Source: Neoaquamicrobium sediminum (GTDB lineage: Bacteria; Pseudomonadota; Alphaproteobacteria; Rhizobiales; Rhizobiaceae). From it: a stretch of 64,000 nucleotides of DNA. The position numbers were made by a program, and so were the translations under genes. The notes below the pieces were generated by a model that saw nothing but the letters and a program-made list of their open reading frames with translations, was not told where the DNA came from and made no database searches. The stretch lies in assembly GCF_013240295.1 (NCBI RefSeq), contig NZ_JABETK010000001.1, positions 930,001 to 994,000 on the forward strand. Direction: 5' to 3'. Below, in pieces: positions 62,132 to 64,000 of the stretch (its first letter is position 1; the number at the start of each line of letters is the position of its first letter).

Positions 62132-64000
62132 ATGCCGTTGAAAGACAAGTCCACGGAGGGCGGCCCCTCCGTCAGCCCTCAGGAAGCGCTCGATTTCCAC
62201 GCCTCGGGACGACCGGGCAAGCTCGAGATCAACCCGACCAAGCCGATGGCGACCCAACGCGACCTTTCGCTGGCCTATTCGCCGGGCGTCGCGGTTCCGG
62301 TCAAGGCCATCGCCGAAGACCCCAGCAGGGCGTTCGACTACACGACGCGCGGCAACATGGTCGCGGTGATCTCCAACGGCACCGCCATTCTCGGCCTCGG
62401 CAATCTCGGCGCGCTCGCCTCCAAGCCGGTGATGGAAGGCAAGGCGGTGCTGTTCAAGCGCTTTGCCGACGTCGATTCGATCGATCTGGAGGTCGATACG
62501 CAGGACGTCGAGGAGTTCATCAACTGCGTGCGCTTCCTTGGCCCGTCCTTCGGCGGCATCAACCTGGAGGACATCAAGGCGCCGGACTGCTTCATCATCG
62601 AGCAGCGCCTGCGGGAAGTGATGGATATCCCGGTCTTCCACGACGACCAGCACGGCACGGCGATCATCGCGGCCGCCGGCCTCATCAACGCGCTGGAGAT
62701 CACCGGACGCGACATGAAGACGGCGACGCTGGTGTGCAACGGGGCGGGCTCGGCCGGCATCGCCTGCGTCGAACTCGTCAAATCGATGGGCTTCTCCCCG
62801 CAGAACGTCATTCTCTGCGACACCAAGGGCGTGGTCTATCAGGGCCGCAAGGAAGGCATGAACCAGTGGAAGTCGGCGCATGCGGTCAAGACGGACAAGC
62901 GCACGCTGGCCGACGCCATGGACGGCGCCGACATCGTCTTCGGCCTGTCGGCACAGGGCGCGTTCTCGAACGCCATGATCCAGTCGATGGCCAAGAACCC
63001 GATTATCTTCGCCATGGCCAATCCCGATCCCGAAATCACACCGGAGGAAGTCGCCGAGATTCGCACCGACGCCATCATGGCGACCGGCCGTTCGGACTAT
63101 CCTAACCAGGTCAACAACGTGCTGGGCTTCCCGTACATCTTCCGCGGCGCGCTGGATGTGCGGGCAACCACCATCAACGACGAGATGAAGGTCGCGGCAG
63201 CGCAGGCGCTCGCGGCGCTCGCCCGCGAGGACGTACCCGACGACGTCGCCGCGGCCTACCAGGGCAACCGGCCAAAATTCGGCGCCAACTACATCATCCC
63301 GGTGCCGTTCGATCCCCGCCTCATCTCGGCGATCCCAGCGGCCGTGGCCCGCGCGGCGATGGATTCGGGCGTGGCGCGGCGGCCGATCCTCGACATCGAG
63401 AAGTACAAGCAGGAGCTTTCGGCCCGCCGCGACCCGATAGCCTCGACGCTGCAACGCATCTACGATCGCGTGCGCCGCCAGCCCAAGCGTGTCGTCTTCG
63501 CCGAGGGCGAGGAAGAGCAGGTAATGCGCGCGGCAGTGTCATACGTGAACCAGAAGCTCGGCACGGCGATTCTCGTCGGACGCGACGACCAGATCCGGGA
63601 GACCGCCCGGCACGCGGGCGTCGACCTCGACCGGCCGGGCATCGAGATCATCAACGCGCGTCTGTCGCGCCGCAACGCGGTCTATGCCGACCATCTCTAC
63701 GAGCGAATGCAGCGCAAGGGCTTCCTCTTCCGCGACTGCCAGCGGCTCATCAACAACGACCGCAACCACTTCGCCGCCTGCATGCTGGCGCTGGGCGACG
63801 CAGATGCGGTGGTGACCGGCGTGACGCGCAACTATTCGACGGCGCTCGAAGACATCCGCCGCGTGATCGATGCTAAACCGGGCCATCGCGTCATCGGCGC
63901 GTCGGTGGCGCTGTGCCGCGGTCGCACCGTCATCGTCGCCGATACCGCCGTCCACGACATGCCGGATTCGCTGGAGATCGCCGACATCGCCGAGGAGGCG
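62132..64000 (+). CDS. maeB: NADP-dependent malic enzyme (MaeB type), 5' part
   Basis: At least 623 residues; the gene runs off the right edge. N-terminal malic enzyme: [64 protein letters not shown](P) loop [13 protein letters not shown] and [15 protein letters not shown]. From about residue 430 a phosphotransacetylase-like domain begins ([35 protein letters not shown]), typical of multimodular MaeB; this domain binds acetyl-CoA as an allosteric inhibitor. Makes pyruvate and NADPH from malate. ATG 62132 follows AAGGAAAC. Divergent from mutS. Confidence 0.96.
   Translation, partial: MPLKDKSTEGGPSVSPQEALDFHASGRPGKLEINPTKPMATQRDLSLAYSPGVAVPVKAIAEDPSRAFDYTTRGNMVAVISNGTAILGLGNLGALASKPVMEGKAVLFKRFADVDSIDLEVDTQDVEEFINCVRFLGPSFGGINLEDIKAPDCFIIEQRLREVMDIPVFHDDQHGTAIIAAAGLINALEITGRDMKTATLVCNGAGSAGIACVELVKSMGFSPQNVILCDTKGVVYQGRKEGMNQWKSAHAVKTDKRTLADAMDGADIVFGLSAQGAFSNAMIQSMAKNPIIFAMANPDPEITPEEVAEIRTDAIMATGRSDYPNQVNNVLGFPYIFRGALDVRATTINDEMKVAAAQALAALAREDVPDDVAAAYQGNRPKFGANYIIPVPFDPRLISAIPAAVARAAMDSGVARRPILDIEKYKQELSARRDPIASTLQRIYDRVRRQPKRVVFAEGEEEQVMRAAVSYVNQKLGTAILVGRDDQIRETARHAGVDLDRPGIEIINARLSRRNAVYADHLYERMQRKGFLFRDCQRLINNDRNHFAACMLALGDADAVVTGVTRNYSTALEDIRRVIDAKPGHRVIGASVALCRGRTVIVADTAVHDMPDSLEIADIAEEA

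Noticed and set aside
61897..63105. 402-codon plus-strand frame over mutS start and maeB
   Set aside because: Out of phase with maeB, whose frame (from ATG 62132) shows every malic enzyme motif.
62066..63454. 462-codon minus-strand frame opposite maeB
   Set aside because: Shadow of maeB; no domain.

Overview
The window is a gene-dense, high-GC stretch of a Gram-negative alphaproteobacterial chromosome. Gene content and order point to the Hyphomicrobiales (Rhizobiales), probably a Phyllobacteriaceae/Mesorhizobium-like lineage. Signs of this are the cysG-DUF2849-cysI-cysH-DUF934 sulfate assimilation cluster, the rph/hrcA-grpE divergent pair next to rdgB-hemW-rsmI-yraN, the mutS/glnD/murJ/trpS/uspA/nfu run, MmcB, and several kinds of palindromic intergenic repeats. 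The lineage call is inference. No tRNA, rRNA, CRISPR array, transposase or phage gene was seen.

Layout. 1-1261: end of an SbcC-like ATPase and its SbcD-like nuclease partner. 1444-1987: a small unknown gene and rpsU. 2189-6940: assimilatory sulfate reduction operon (minus strand). 7144-7593: host-attachment-family protein. 7870-13940: a Liv-type ABC transporter operon ending in an alpha/beta hydrolase, divergent from a PAS-LuxR regulator (14065-14622). 14688-17668: an SDR and a class A penicillin-binding protein. 17896-22778: sugar ABC transporter plus L-fuconate dehydratase, divergent from an IclR regulator (22948-23728). 23841-26891: unknown protein and gyrB. 27212-31411: cytochrome P450, GMC oxidoreductase and a Tat-exported cyclase-family protein. 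31493-38022: yraN, rsmI, hemW, rdgB, VOC protein, rph, hrcA, quinol-monooxygenase-like protein, grpE. 38322-49182: mixed housekeeping and accessory genes (TRIC-type channel, PfkB sugar kinase, AraC regulator, small envelope proteins, EI24 protein, nth, AraC-OGT fusion, rbsK, LysE exporter, ModE-like HTH, mmcB, cueR). 49419-64000: L,D-transpeptidase, nfu, uspA, trpS, murJ, glnD, an EAL phosphodiesterase, a DUF982 gene, mutS, and the start of maeB, which runs off the end.

The strongest unusual signal is that at least nine genes (ten sites), including the conserved glnD, mutS, rsmI and nfu, are split by single-base length changes. Most sit in short homopolymers and most look like one missing base. 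The livG start codon may be affected in the same way. This pattern fits residual indel errors of a long-read assembly better than true gene decay, so these genes are annotated as full-length loci with a frameshift. Four families of inverted intergenic repeats are present, two of them inside the liv operon. No clearly new defence or biosynthetic system was found. The most interesting biology is the pair of regulator-linked transporter operons with candidate operators, a P450/GMC/cyclase group, and an rbsK ribosome binding site buried in a terminator-like hairpin.
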